A DNA stretch of 64,000 nt from Deinococcus phoenicis. Its GTDB lineage: Bacteria; Deinococcota; Deinococci; Deinococcales; Deinococcaceae. Below the pieces are notes generated by a model. The model was not told the DNA's origin. It made no database searches and saw only the letters and a program-made list of their open reading frames with translations. The position numbers were made by a program, and so were the translations under genes. This document shows positions 1 through 9,760 of the stretch, piece by piece. The stretch spans positions 1 through 64,000 of the forward strand of contig NZ_JHAC01000044.1 in NCBI RefSeq assembly GCF_000599865.1, written 5' to 3'. Positions within the stretch are counted from its first letter, which is position 1, and each line of letters opens with the position of its first letter.

Positions 1-1
1 C

Positions 2-1321
2 ACGCTGGCCGACCTCACCCGCGAAGCGCGGCGCGTCAACGACCATGCCCGCCTGCATGGCCCCGCCGTCGCTGTGGTCACGCCCTACCAACTCCTGCGG
101 GCCGCTTACCGGCTCCCCGGCTATGAAACGATCATCGCCAGCGTCGCGGGCAGTGCGCTGATTCTGGACGAGATTCACGCCTACGAGCCGCGCCGTCTGG
201 GGATGTTCGTGGCGCTGCTGGGAGACCTCGTGAATCGCTGGGGCGTGCGGGCCTGCGTGATTACGGCGACCATGCCTGGGTGGTTGCGTGGAAAACTGGA
301 AGGCTTGCTGAACGTGGAAACCCTCAGCGCCCCGCGTGAAATCGCGCTGCAAAACTGCCGTCACCGCCTGGAACTGCGGGAGAGTAGCCTGGAAGACCCC
401 GCCGTGCTGGACGACATCGCTGCCCATGTGAAGGCGGGTGGGAGCGTGCTGGTGGCTGTGAATACGGTGCGGAAGGCGCAGTGGGTGATGGGCGAATTGC
501 AAGGCCGTCTGGGGCCGGAGCAGGTGCGCCTTCTCCACAGCCGCCTGAACGGGCGAGGTCGCCGCAGGGTGGAAGATGAGGTTTTGAAGGCCCTCAAAGC
601 GGGCACGGACGGCCAACCTCTCGCCGTCGTCGCCACGCAGGTCATCGAAGTCTCGCTGGATTTGGATTTTGACGGCATCGTGACCGAACCCGCCCCGCTG
701 GAAGCCCTCATTCAGCGGTTCGGGCGGGTGAACCGCCGGGGGGAGAAGGGCGAAAAAATGTGCTTGGAAGGCCACGGAGTGTGCGTCGTCCCCGTCACCG
801 TCCTGACCCAGCCCGCCAGCGGACAGCACGTTTACGAGGACACGCTGGTTGAGCGCACGCTGGAAATCCTGCATGAGTGCGCGGCGGCGGGCGGCCTGCT
901 CCACGACGACCTGCTGAGCGGCTGGCTGGAGCGCATCTACGCGGGCGAATATCTGGCCGAGTTGCAGCGGCAGTATGACCAGGGCGACCGCGAGGTGTCC
1001 CTCTTCATGCGCGACCTTAAGCCGTTTTGCAGTGACGCTGACCTGCGCCAGAGCTTTGAAGACTTGTTCGACGGTGTAGAAGTCCTGCCGAAGCAATTTT
1101 ACGATCAGTACGTGGCTGAGAAGGACGTTTCTCCCATTCAGGCCCGCTCCCTGCTGGTGTCCATGAGCGCACAGCAAAAGGGCCGTTTCAGGCAGCATAT
1201 CCGCTGGGACGACGAGCTGAAGCTGTGGGTGGCGGATTTGCCTTACGACGACACTCTGGGCCTGCTTCTGCAAAAGCCGCAGGAAAAGCCGAGGAACAGT
1301 GACGAGTGGGGAGAATTCTGA
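2..1321 (+). CDS. cas3: Cas3 helicase, C-terminal part (5' end outside window)
   Basis: This is the C-terminal 439 residues of the type I CRISPR helicase-nuclease that unwinds and degrades target DNA after recruitment by Cascade. The frame is open from base 2, so the start and the N-terminal HD nuclease and Walker A lie upstream. Visible SF2 motifs are the DEIH box (about 169-180), the SAT-type motif ITATMP (about 259-276) and motif VI QRFGRVNR (about 715-738). A C-terminal domain follows and ends LLLQKPQEKPRN. It is followed by an RNase H-like gene and cas1-cas2-cas4 on the same strand. Cas3 immediately before the adaptation genes is most like subtype I-B, but the effector genes are not visible, so the subtype stays open. 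Confidence 0.93.
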   Translation, partial: TLADLTREARRVNDHARLHGPAVAVVTPYQLLRAAYRLPGYETIIASVAGSALILDEIHAYEPRRLGMFVALLGDLVNRWGVRACVITATMPGWLRGKLEGLLNVETLSAPREIALQNCRHRLELRESSLEDPAVLDDIAAHVKAGGSVLVAVNTVRKAQWVMGELQGRLGPEQVRLLHSRLNGRGRRRVEDEVLKALKAGTDGQPLAVVATQVIEVSLDLDFDGIVTEPAPLEALIQRFGRVNRRGEKGEKMCLEGHGVCVVPVTVLTQPASGQHVYEDTLVERTLEILHECAAAGGLLHDDLLSGWLERIYAGEYLAELQRQYDQGDREVSLFMRDLKPFCSDADLRQSFEDLFDGVEVLPKQFYDQYVAEKDVSPIQARSLLVSMSAQQKGRFRQHIRWDDELKLWVADLPYDDTLGLLLQKPQEKPRNSDEWGEF

Positions 1322-1364
1322 ACGTCATCCAGTGACGCCTCCTCATGACACATTGCCCGCATGA
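1321..1364 (+). repeat. Junction direct repeat, copy 1 (dyad CGTCA-N5-TGACG)
   Basis: The 44 bases between the cas3 stop and the start of the next gene match 33 of 44 positions of the segment at 2081-2124, at the next gene junction. Each copy contains a perfect 5-bp inverted repeat CGTCA/TGACG with a 5-base centre (here 1323-1337) and ends on the start codon of the following gene. It may be a duplicated translation-initiation or operator segment, or a footprint of the insertion of the gene between the copies. Confidence 0.55.
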
Positions 1365-2095
1365 GTGAAGCTCTGCGCCTCCCGCTGCCCGATGAGCCGT
1401 ACATCAACTGGGCGTACAGCGACGCGAGTATGCAACCCTACGCCCGGCATGCGGTTCTCGCGGCGGTGCTCCACGAGAAGAGCGTCGTGCAGGAAGCTCC
1501 GGTCACTTCGATTGCCGAGGCGGAGCTGCTGGCCGCCGAACTCGCCGTGCTGCACGCTCTCGCCCACCTGCCGCTGCGGCTCCACGTGGACAATCCTTTC
1601 GTGATTCATGCCCTCACGGGAAGACATGGGCAGGGAGCCGCTTTCATGGGCCTGGGCGAGCGCATTCTGGCCCTGGCAGGGGCGCGAGGGATTGATCTGG
1701 AGGTGGTCAGGGTCGCCTCGGCGGACAACCGCGCCCACTGGCCCGCCCTGTCCCGCTACCGCAGTCTGGAAGACCGCCCCCGCAGGGTGTACGAACTCCA
1801 GGTCAAGGGGCCACTGGTGCGGGTGCGTGGAAACGGGGTGGATTTTCGCCGCGTCTATGAGGCTCCGGCGGGGTTTTACGCCGTGTGCGACCTCGCCGAG
1901 CAGCTTCCGGCAGGTGTCATTGCGGTGGTCAAGGGCCTGATGCCGATGGCCTGGGGCTACTGGCGTAACCCGGGTATGGGGGGAGCGCAGGTCAAGAAGC
2001 GGGCCAAACAAGCCCTGAAGGTGCTGGCAGAGAAGAACAGCGACATCCAGCTCTGGAAGGGGGACAGGACCAAGCTTCTCAACGTCACCCAATGA
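1361..2095 (+). CDS. RNase H-fold protein in the cas operon
   Basis: This 244-residue protein has the order of an RNase HI fold: a first strand with Asp (YSDAS, D21), a helix with Glu (AEAELLAAEL, E53/E55), a fourth strand with Asp (LHVDNPF, D77), then a fifth strand and helix (VASADNRAHWPAL). Where RNase HI usually has a final Asp (NxRAD), this protein has His126, with D122 nearby, so activity may be altered. Residues from about 140 onward form an extension I do not recognise. It starts at ATG 1361, 40 bases after cas3, and its stop precedes cas1 by 25 bases, so co-transcription with the cas genes is likely. The fold is inferred from motif order only. A role in adaptation or processing of RNA-DNA hybrids is speculation from context. 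Confidence 0.72.
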   Translation: MSEALRLPLPDEPYINWAYSDASMQPYARHAVLAAVLHEKSVVQEAPVTSIAEAELLAAELAVLHALAHLPLRLHVDNPFVIHALTGRHGQGAAFMGLGERILALAGARGIDLEVVRVASADNRAHWPALSRYRSLEDRPRRVYELQVKGPLVRVRGNGVDFRRVYEAPAGFYAVCDLAEQLPAGVIAVVKGLMPMAWGYWRNPGMGGAQVKKRAKQALKVLAEKNSDIQLWKGDRTKLLNVTQ

Positions 2096-2124
2096 CGCCC
2101 CCCTGTGCCACGCTCCCGGCATGA
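2081..2124 (+). repeat. Junction direct repeat, copy 2 (dyad CGTCA-N5-TGACG)
   Basis: This is the second copy of the junction segment at 1321-1364. The inverted repeat is at 2083-2097. Here the TGA of the right arm is the stop codon of the RNase H-like gene, whose last residues (LNVTQ) come from the left arm. The element ends on the cas1 ATG. Confidence 0.55.
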
Positions 2125-3131
2125 ACCTCGTCATCTCGGAGCGTGGCACCTTCCTGGCCCTGCGGAGTGAAAGGCTACAACTGCGGCACCCGCAGCAGGA
2201 GACGCAGGAAGTGGCCCTGCGCGACCTCGAAACGGTCACGGTGACGACCACCGCCTGCACCCTCAGCGCTGAGGCTATCCGTGCCTGCGCGAAGTTCGGG
2301 GTGCAGATCGATCTGGTAGATGGTCTGGGCGCACCCTACGCCAAGTTCAGCAGTCCGTACCTCGTGGGTACCGTCAGTACCCGCCGCGCGCAGATGCAGG
2401 CTTACCTGACCCCGGCAGGCGTGGAGGTCGCCCGGCACGCCATCCGCGCCCGGCTGAGGAATCAAGCCAGCCTGCTCAAATACTTCGGCAAGTACCGCAA
2501 GGAGGCCGACCCCACCGCGTATGCGGCGATCCAGCGTGCCCTCCCCGGCCTGACCGCGCTGGAGGCCGAGCTGGACGCGCAGCAGGGTGCATGTATCGAC
2601 GACCTGCGTGACGTGCTGCTGGGCATCGAGGGGCGCGGGGGCGTGGTGTACTGGGGGGCGGTAGCGGCGCTGCTGCCCGCCGACCTCGCCTTTCCGGGCC
2701 GCCTGGGACGCGGCGCGTCCGACCCCGCCAACATGACGCTGAATTACGGGTACGGCATCCTCTACGCGCGGGTGGCGGGGGTGCTGGCGACGGCGGGCCT
2801 GGAACCCTTCGCGGGCTTCCTGCACACCGACCGGCCCGGCAAACCCAGCCTGGTGCTGGATTTCGTGGAAGGCTTCCGCGCCGCCTGCGTGGACCGTCCC
2901 GTCCTCGCCCTGCTGGGGCGCGGCTGGCGGCCCGAGACGGACGAGCACGGCAAGCTGACGCCAGAGACGCGCCAGCGAATTGCCACCGCTGTCAACGACC
3001 GGCTGGACACGCGCGACGTGGTGGGCGGCAAACGCTTCCGCCTCCAGAACATCATGGTGATGCAGGCCCGCCGCCTCGCTGGCTTCCTGCGCGGGGAGGG
3101 CGACTATCCCGTCTACGTCGCCAGTTGGTGA
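2121..3131 (+). CDS. cas1: CRISPR-associated integrase Cas1
   Basis: Cas1 is the metal-dependent integrase that, as a complex with Cas2, inserts new spacers at the leader-proximal repeat. The protein is 336 residues, the normal size. An N-terminal beta domain (VISERGTFLAL) is followed by an all-alpha catalytic domain. The metal ligands are visible as E170 (GIEGRGG), H235 (FLHTDRPG) and D247/E250 (LVLDFVEGF). The ATG at 2121 ends the junction repeat. It is followed after 3 bases by cas2, so the adaptation genes form one transcription unit, here in the order cas1-cas2-cas4 rather than the commoner cas4-cas1-cas2. Confidence 0.96.
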   Translation: MNLVISERGTFLALRSERLQLRHPQQETQEVALRDLETVTVTTTACTLSAEAIRACAKFGVQIDLVDGLGAPYAKFSSPYLVGTVSTRRAQMQAYLTPAGVEVARHAIRARLRNQASLLKYFGKYRKEADPTAYAAIQRALPGLTALEAELDAQQGACIDDLRDVLLGIEGRGGVVYWGAVAALLPADLAFPGRLGRGASDPANMTLNYGYGILYARVAGVLATAGLEPFAGFLHTDRPGKPSLVLDFVEGFRAACVDRPVLALLGRGWRPETDEHGKLTPETRQRIATAVNDRLDTRDVVGGKRFRLQNIMVMQARRLAGFLRGEGDYPVYVASW

Positions 3132-3134
3132 GCC

Positions 3135-3428
3135 GTGCCGAAGCTGCTGCAAGACCCCCGCAAGGCCGGACAGCCCACCCTGGTGCTGTACGACGTGCAG
3201 GACGACAGGCGCCGCACGAAAGTGATGAACGCCTGCAAGGATTACGGCCTCGCCCGCTGGCAGTACAGCGCCTATCACGGGCGGCTGACGGGAGCGGCTC
3301 GCCGCGAACTGGAAACGCGGCTGGAAAAGGCAATGGGGGACAGCCCCGGATTGATCGCCGTCCTCCAGCTTGAACAGTGGCAGATCGATGACGCCACCAT
3401 TCTCCACCAGGAGGCGGAAGATGACTGA
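3135..3428 (+). CDS. cas2: CRISPR-associated protein Cas2
   Basis: Cas2 is the small ferredoxin-fold protein that bridges two Cas1 dimers in the spacer-integration complex. The 97-residue product shows the Cas2 core: first strand LVLYDVQDD with the conserved Asp, then a helix with RRRTKVMNACKDYGL and the WQYSAYHGRL segment. It uses a GTG start 3 bases after the cas1 stop, and its 3' end overlaps the start of cas4 by 8 bases. The short extension before the first strand (PKLLQDPRKAGQPT) is longer than in many Cas2 proteins. Confidence 0.94.
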   Translation: MPKLLQDPRKAGQPTLVLYDVQDDRRRTKVMNACKDYGLARWQYSAYHGRLTGAARRELETRLEKAMGDSPGLIAVLQLEQWQIDDATILHQEAEDD

Positions 3429-4005
3429 ACCGCTCCTCATCACGCCCACCGAACTGCGGCAGCACCACTACTGCCCCCGCGTGGTCTTCTTCGAACGCTG
3501 CACACCCGTGCGGCGGCGCGAGACCGTGCTGATGACCCACGGGCGCGAGAAGCACCAGACCGAACTGCTGCGGGAGCGGCGACGCACCCTTTCCCGCTAC
3601 GAACTGACTGAAGGTGAGCGCCGCTACGACCTGCGCCTCACCAGTCCCGCACTTGGCCTGACCGGCGAGCTGGACCTCCTCATCGTGGACGGCACGCGGG
3701 CCTTTCCGGTCGAGTTCAAGCACACCTCGCGCCCACCCGACCCCGGCCACAAGCTGCAACTGTGCGCCTACGCCCTGCTGGTCGAGGCCGAACTGGACCT
3801 CACCTGCCCGCACGGATACTGGCATAGCAGCCGCACGCGCCAGACGCACACCATCCCTTTCGACACCCGGCTGCGAAACCGCACGCGGGCGGCCATCGAG
3901 ACGGTGCGCGGCTTCATCCTGGCCGAACGCTGCCCGCCGCCCACGTCCCAGCCGGTCAAATGTCTGGAATGCGAGCTGCGGAACTTCTGCGGCGATACCC
4001 TGTGA
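3421..4005 (+). CDS. cas4: CRISPR-associated nuclease Cas4
   Basis: Cas4 is a RecB-family exonuclease with an Fe-S cluster that trims prespacers and helps select PAM and orientation. ATG 3421 is chosen over the upstream in-frame ATG at 3370 because GGAGG lies 6-10 bases before it and because conserved sequence (LLITPTELRQHHYCPR) begins there. The 194-residue protein has the PD-(D/E)XK core (GELD with D85; VEFK with E98 and K100). The four cluster cysteines are C18, C181, C184 and C190. It overlaps cas2 by 8 bases and is the last cas gene before the array leader. Confidence 0.95.
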   Translation: MTEPLLITPTELRQHHYCPRVVFFERCTPVRRRETVLMTHGREKHQTELLRERRRTLSRYELTEGERRYDLRLTSPALGLTGELDLLIVDGTRAFPVEFKHTSRPPDPGHKLQLCAYALLVEAELDLTCPHGYWHSSRTRQTHTIPFDTRLRNRTRAAIETVRGFILAERCPPPTSQPVKCLECELRNFCGDTL

Positions 4006-4271
4006 CGCCGCAAGAGCCTGGGCTGCTCCGAATGGCCGCCAATTTGCGAGACGTACAGGACAGAGTTTCCGGGGTTTTCCGACTGGCGGTGGCTGTGGGT
4101 CCACCGCGTGGGGGAGGAAGAGGCGTTGAGTGCGGTCCGCAATTCGGGGTGCTGCCGCCGAGACCAGCAATTTGCGGAGCCACCCGATGAGCTATGCTCG
4201 ATGCCGCAGCTATCGCGCTGCGTGTTCCATGACAGCCGAGATAGCGAATGGCCGAGCACGTGGAATAAGCC
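4006..4271 (+). promoter_or_regulatory. CRISPR leader region
   Basis: This 266-base non-coding stretch joins cas4 to the first repeat. It is assigned as leader because the degenerate repeat is at the opposite end of the array and the cas genes are on this side. It has internal direct repeats: CAATTTGCG at 4040-4048 and 4168-4176, and CGAATGGCCG at 4029-4038 and 4245-4254. A weak promoter candidate is TTTGCG (4171-4176) with TATGCT (4193-4198), 16 bases apart. Confidence 0.7.
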
Positions 4272-7200
4272 CTTCAACGACTTCCCCGAGCGATAGGGGA
4301 CTGAAACGCATTGATTGCAGGCTTGCGAGGTGTACCGGGGGTCTTCAACGACTTCCCCGAGCGATAGGGGACTGAAACGGCTGGAACAGGACCCCGGCGT
4401 CCGGAATCAGCTCCTTCAACGACTTCCCCGAGCGATAGGGGACTGAAACAGGGCGCTGGGGGACGGGACCTATGAACTGGTCCTGCTTCAACGACTTCCC
4501 CGAGCGATAGGGGACTGAAACTTGTGCTTTCGCCGGTCCACCAGATAGGCCACGCCGCCTTCAACGACTTCCCCGAGCGATAGGGGACTGAAACACGAAC
4601 ACCGCCGCCGCGTGGGGCGCAAGCCAGGTGCCTTCAACGACTTCCCCGAGCGATAGGGGACTGAAACCCCGCCACATGGCGAAGTCCCCCAGCGTGGGCC
4701 GCTCCTTCAACGACTTCCCCGAGCGATAGGGGACTGAAACCAGCTTCCGGGCTGAAAGAACTTCATGAAGCGCCTCTTCAACGACTTCCCCGAGCGATAG
4801 GGGACTGAAACTCTTTGAGAAGCTGGTCAGCAGCCGGGCGCTGAAGTCTTCAACGACTTCCCCGAGCGATAGGGGACTGAAACGCCAGCTCTACGGCGGG
4901 ACCGCGCAGATCACGACTTCTTCAACGACTTCCCCGAGCGATAGGGGACTGAAACGCTCGGGGCCAGCAGCGCGGTCCTGGCGACCGAGGCGCAGCTTCA
5001 ACGACTTCCCCGAGCGATAGGGGACTGAAACGCCACGACTTCCGCGAGGTTCCCGGCGTCGAGGTGGCCTTCAACGACTTCCCCGAGCGATAGGGGACTG
5101 AAACATCATTCAGTACCTCCAAAGCGAGGGGCTGGCCGTCTTCAACGACTTCCCCGAGCGATAGGGGACTGAAACACGAACCGAGCACGCACCTTCCACT
5201 CTGCGTTAAGCTTCAACGACTTCCCCGAGCGATAGGGGACTGAAACTGCTCAGGGTCATAGCCTTGATGCAGGTAATCACCATCTTCAACGACTTCCCCG
5301 AGCGATAGGGGACTGAAACTGCCAGCGCGCGACGTGAGGCGGGGGAGTGCCCGCCTTCAACGACTTCCCCGAGCGATAGGGGACTGAAACACCCTGCGCG
5401 GTGCGGCGGACACGGCCGGGATCAACTTCAACGACTTCCCCGAGCGATAGGGGACTGAAACAGCAGTTCACGGAGGCCCTGCACGGGCAGGCGGGCAACT
5501 TCAACGACTTCCCCGAGCGATAGGGGACTGAAACAGCAGAAGAAGAAGGGCCTTCTCTCCCGCTGGGGCATCCTTCAACGACTTCCCCGAGCGATAGGGG
5601 ACTGAAACTCCGCCTGGTGCTGGCCTGCCGTGACCGTTACGAGCTTCAACGACTTCCCCGAGCGATAGGGGACTGAAACTGGGGTAAGGGGCTGTCCGCA
5701 GACGTGCAGCGGGTGCTTCAACGACTTCCCCGAGCGATAGGGGACTGAAACGCTTGCACCGCTTCTCCGCCTGCCGACCGTCCACCCTTCAACGACTTCC
5801 CCGAGCGATAGGGGACTGAAACGCGCGAATCCTCTCGACCTGCGGAGGAATGGACCATCTTCAACGACTTCCCCGAGCGATAGGGGACTGAAACGCAAAA
5901 GAAAACCTGCACGCGGCAAACGTGCAGGGCCTTCAACGACTTCCCCGAGCGATAGGGGACTGAAACGTGGTTCCGATACTCGTGTTATCCAGATCGGCGG
6001 GCTTCAACGACTTCCCCGAGCGATAGGGGACTGAAACGCCACCACACATCACGCCAGCCGTGATAATTGACCTCTTCAACGACTTCCCCGAGCGATAGGG
6101 GACTGAAACGCTACCGCGTACTGCTGATGGACGACCGCGTGACCGACTTCAACGACTTCCCCGAGCGATAGGGGACTGAAACAGCCGCAACTTCTACGTC
6201 AAAGGTGCGCTTGCCAACTTCAACGACTTCCCCGAGCGATAGGGGACTGAAACCCCTTGCGCTGCTGCCCCCGCTCGGCGGGGTAGCCCTTCAACGACTT
6301 CCCCGAGCGATAGGGGACTGAAACGTCACCACCCAGGGACCACAGGGCGAGGGCCGCGCTTCAACGACTTCCCCGAGCGATAGGGGACTGAAACGCTACT
6401 GCGCGGGGAGCCTGCTGTACGGGCAGGCCTTCAACGACTTCCCCGAGCGATAGGGGACTGAAACCGAAAACGTCACCGTCGAATCCCGCACGTTGCAGCT
6501 TCAACGACTTCCCCGAGCGATAGGGGACTGAAACTCCGGTTTTTTGGCGTGTGAGCCGCGCAAATTGCGACTTCAACGACTTCCCCGAGCGATAGGGGAC
6601 TGAAACGCAATGGCCGTCGGGTCGAGGATCGTCGCCGGGTCCCTTCAACGACTTCCCCGAGCGATAGGGGACTGAAACTGGAACTGGCCGGGGCCGCGCT
6701 GAGACAGCAGCAGCTTCAACGACTTCCCCGAGCGATAGGGGACTGAAACCGTGCTGGCCGCGCTGGTGGACTCGCCCGCCGTTGACTTCAACGACTTCCC
6801 CGAGCGATAGGGGACTGAAACGTGTTGTACATGCGCTCTTGCGCTTCGAGGTTGAGCTTCAACGACTTCCCCGAGCGATAGGGGACTGAAACAGGATAGT
6901 CAGGACTGCCGTCTTAATGTCGCCCGACTTCAACGACTTCCCCGAGCGATAGGGGACTGAAACAACGTGAGCGCGGTAGATCTGGCTCTGGCCTACCGCC
7001 TTCAACGACTTCCCCGAGCGATAGGGGACTGAAACCAGAAGTCCCCCGTCCCTGCCCCGCCGCCGCTGCGCCCTTCAACGACTTCCCCGAGCGATAGGGG
7101 ACTGAAACCCCAACTATCGGCAGGACCTCCCCGCGCTCCGCCTGCTTCAACGACTTCCCCGAGCTATAGGGGACTGAAACGCCCGCAGCCGCAGAGCGGG

Positions 7201-9461
7201 CCTCACGCGGCCACCTCTTCAACGACTTCCCCGAGCGATAGGGGACTGAAACTGCACTCCCAGCGGTCTCGCCGGTTCCGTCTCCAGCAGCTTCAACGAC
7301 TTCCCCGAGCGATAGGGGACTGAAACTTCTTGCAGACTTCTCTGTACCCTCATCTTAGCCTCCTTCAACGACTTCCCCGAGCGATAGGGGACTGAAACTC
7401 AGCGTGACCGCGCAGATCAGAGCCGCGCCGAGGGCTTCAACGACTTCCCCGAGCGATAGGGGACTGAAACTGGTCTTCAAGCTGAACAAGTTCAAAGGCC
7501 AATCTTCAACGACTTCCCCGAGCGATAGGGGACTGAAACGCGCGGCCCTGGTGGAGACGCTGGGCAGCGAGGCGCCTTCAACGACTTCCCCGAGCGATAG
7601 GGGACTGAAACACCAGCGGGTGATAGGCCCGCACGAACACCAGCGCGCCTTCAACGACTTCCCCGAGCGATAGGGGACTGAAACGTGTAAACGGCAATGG
7701 CCGCCCGCCCCGCCGCGTCCTTCAACGACTTCCCCGAGCGATAGGGGACTGAAACGCGCTGGCGCTCTGGCTGGTCGGCGCGGTCGAGCCACTTCAACGA
7801 CTTCCCCGAGCGATAGGGGACTGAAACCCTCAAAGTCGGGAGTGCCGTCGGCACGGTAGTAACTTCAACGACTTCCCCGAGCGATAGGGGACTGAAACCG
7901 CGCTGCTGCTCGGGCTGGTCGGGGCGGTCGAGCCAGCTTCAACGACTTCCCCGAGCGATAGGGGACTGAAACTGCAAAGCAAGATCGACACCATCACTGG
8001 GAAGGGCCTTCAACGACTTCCCCGAGCGATAGGGGACTGAAACACGCCTTGAAGCTGTCAAGGGCGTTGCCTTCGGTGAACTTCAACGACTTCCCCGAGC
8101 GATAGGGGACTGAAACTGGCTGCCCAGCGTGCGGCAGTCCAGGGACAGCGCGCTTCAACGACTTCCCCGAGCGATAGGGGACTGAAACTTGAGATCGACA
8201 CGACGCCGGGGGTGTGGAGTGTGACTTCAACGACTTCCCCGAGCGATAGGGGACTGAAACTCGATCTCCTGGGGGGTCGCGGCGCGCGGGTGCGGGCTTC
8301 AACGACTTCCCCGAGCGATAGGGGACTGAAACAGGTGTTCGGCGATCTCCAGGCGCACGTGTCTCCCCTTCAACGACTTCCCCGAGCGATAGGGGACTGA
8401 AACATTTTCCGCGCGTTGTACACGTCGAAATGAATTGCGACTTCAACGACTTCCCCGAGCGATAGGGGACTGAAACCTGGAGAATTTCACGCCACCCGAT
8501 TTTGAGCCACCTTCAACGACTTCCCCGAGCGATAGGGGACTGAAACTGAGAGTGCCGCTTGTGCGTCGCGAGGGCTGGTGTCTTCAACGACTTCCCCGAG
8601 CGATAGGGGACTGAAACTACGGGCGTCCCGAAAGGACGGGGGTTAGCGACCGACTTCAACGACTTCCCCGAGCGATAGGGGACTGAAACCACACCGAGAG
8701 AACCGAGGTAAGCACGGTGGTCGACTTCAACGACTTCCCCGAGCGATAGGGGACTGAAACCGGCATCGGCCGAGACGGATGGGCTGCGGGCCGGGGCTTC
8801 AACGACTTCCCCGAGCGATAGGGGACTGAAACTTGCTGGCCGCCGCTTCTTCCTCTGTCTGGACACCCTTCAACGACTTCCCCGAGCGATAGGGGACTGA
8901 AACGGCTGGAGTGAGCCTCCGCCAGCAACCGCGACCCGCTTCAACGACTTCCCCGAGCGATAGGGGACTGAAACGTGCCTTCAAGCGCGCCTACAGCTCG
9001 CTGATCGACTTCAACGACTTCCCCGAGCGATAGGGGACTGAAACAGCGCTTGGCTGGGGGCACTGCTCTGAACCTACAGAAACTTCAACGACTTCCCCGA
9101 GCGATAGGGGACTGAAACGCCCTCACGCGCGTAGACCGCGCCCTTCCTGGCGGCCTTCAACGACTTCCCCGAGCGATAGGGGACTGAAACTCCGGGGCCG
9201 TGCGCGGGAGTGGGAGTGTGAAGATCTTCAACGACTTCCCCGAGCGATAGGGGACTGAAACCTTACTGTTGAACTCCCAGACATGGCGACCTTCTTCCTT
9301 CAACGACTTCCCCGAGCGATAGGGGACTGAAACCGGCGATGAAGTGAGCCTCCAGACCGCCATCCTGCTCTTCAACGACTTCCCCGAGCGATAGGGGACT
9401 GGAACATCCGAAGACGTTACACAGACTGTTGCAGGCGGGGCTTCAACGACTTCCCCGGGCG
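4272..9461 (+). CRISPR. CRISPR array: 72 full repeats plus one degenerate terminal repeat
   Basis: The repeat is 36 bases, beginning CTTCAACGACTTCCCC and ending GGGGACTGAAAC, with a short hairpin formed by TCCCC and GGGGA around an 8-base loop. I counted starts from 4272 to 9370 at 70-74 base spacing, giving spacers of about 34-38 bases. Two full repeats vary: the one at 7145 has GAGCTATAG instead of GAGCGATAG, and the last full one at 9370 ends GGAAC. A final copy at 9441 keeps about 21 bases with one change and then breaks off. The GAAAC 3' end and the decay at 9441 both indicate transcription from the cas4 side on the plus strand. The product would be pre-crRNA processed by a Cas6-type enzyme encoded outside the window. 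Confidence 0.99.
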
Positions 9462-9760
9462 CTGAAGTTTCCGTCCGGTGCTCCCGCCCGGGTCTGCCAC
9501 TCCCCAGGGTGGCGGCTCGGGCGGCGTTGATCGCCCGGACAGGAACGCCGATCGCGGCACACAGCGCAGTTTGAAGGGGAATCGTGTTTCAGTCCGGCAT
9601 GGTCGCCGGATTCACCACCATCACGTGCCTGCCGTGAACCTGTCCGGTGCGAGCCACGCTCACGCTTGCGGGCCGGGGCCAGACCTCCGAGCAGGTCGAG
9701 CCGCCGGATCAGGGCGGTCCTCCCGGCCATAGCCACCCAGTGGCCATCTACCGCGAGCAC
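9462..9760 (-). pseudogene. nanK: Remnant of ROK-family N-acetylmannosamine kinase (nanK)
   Basis: Fragments of a ROK kinase can be read in successive frames on the minus strand. The first is an N-terminal LAVD...VAMA piece next to the nanE stop. The second is VARTGQVHGRHVMVVNPATM (about 9670-9598), matching the ROK TG...NP motif. The third is PLQTALCAAIGVPVRAINAA (about 9570-9510), then EWQTRAGAPDGNF. At least three frame changes and an internal stop make it non-functional. The reading ends at the degenerate CRISPR repeat, so the rest of the gene is missing. NanK would phosphorylate N-acetylmannosamine between NanA and NanE, which fits its position directly downstream of nanE. Confidence 0.75.

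Noticed and set aside
4274..9375. Many reading frames of 60-150 codons on both strands across the repeat array
   Set aside because: They are translations of the CRISPR repeat with spacers in between and have no start signals of their own.
4308..9440. Self-targeting spacers against genes in this window
   Set aside because: No match was noticed, but a full alignment of 72 spacers to 64 kb could not be done by eye, so nothing is claimed.
9443..9760. A 105-codon minus-strand gene or transposase remnant next to the array
   Set aside because: The continuous frame is mixed. Motifs in three frames fit a broken ROK kinase, and no transposase motif or terminal inverted repeat is seen.
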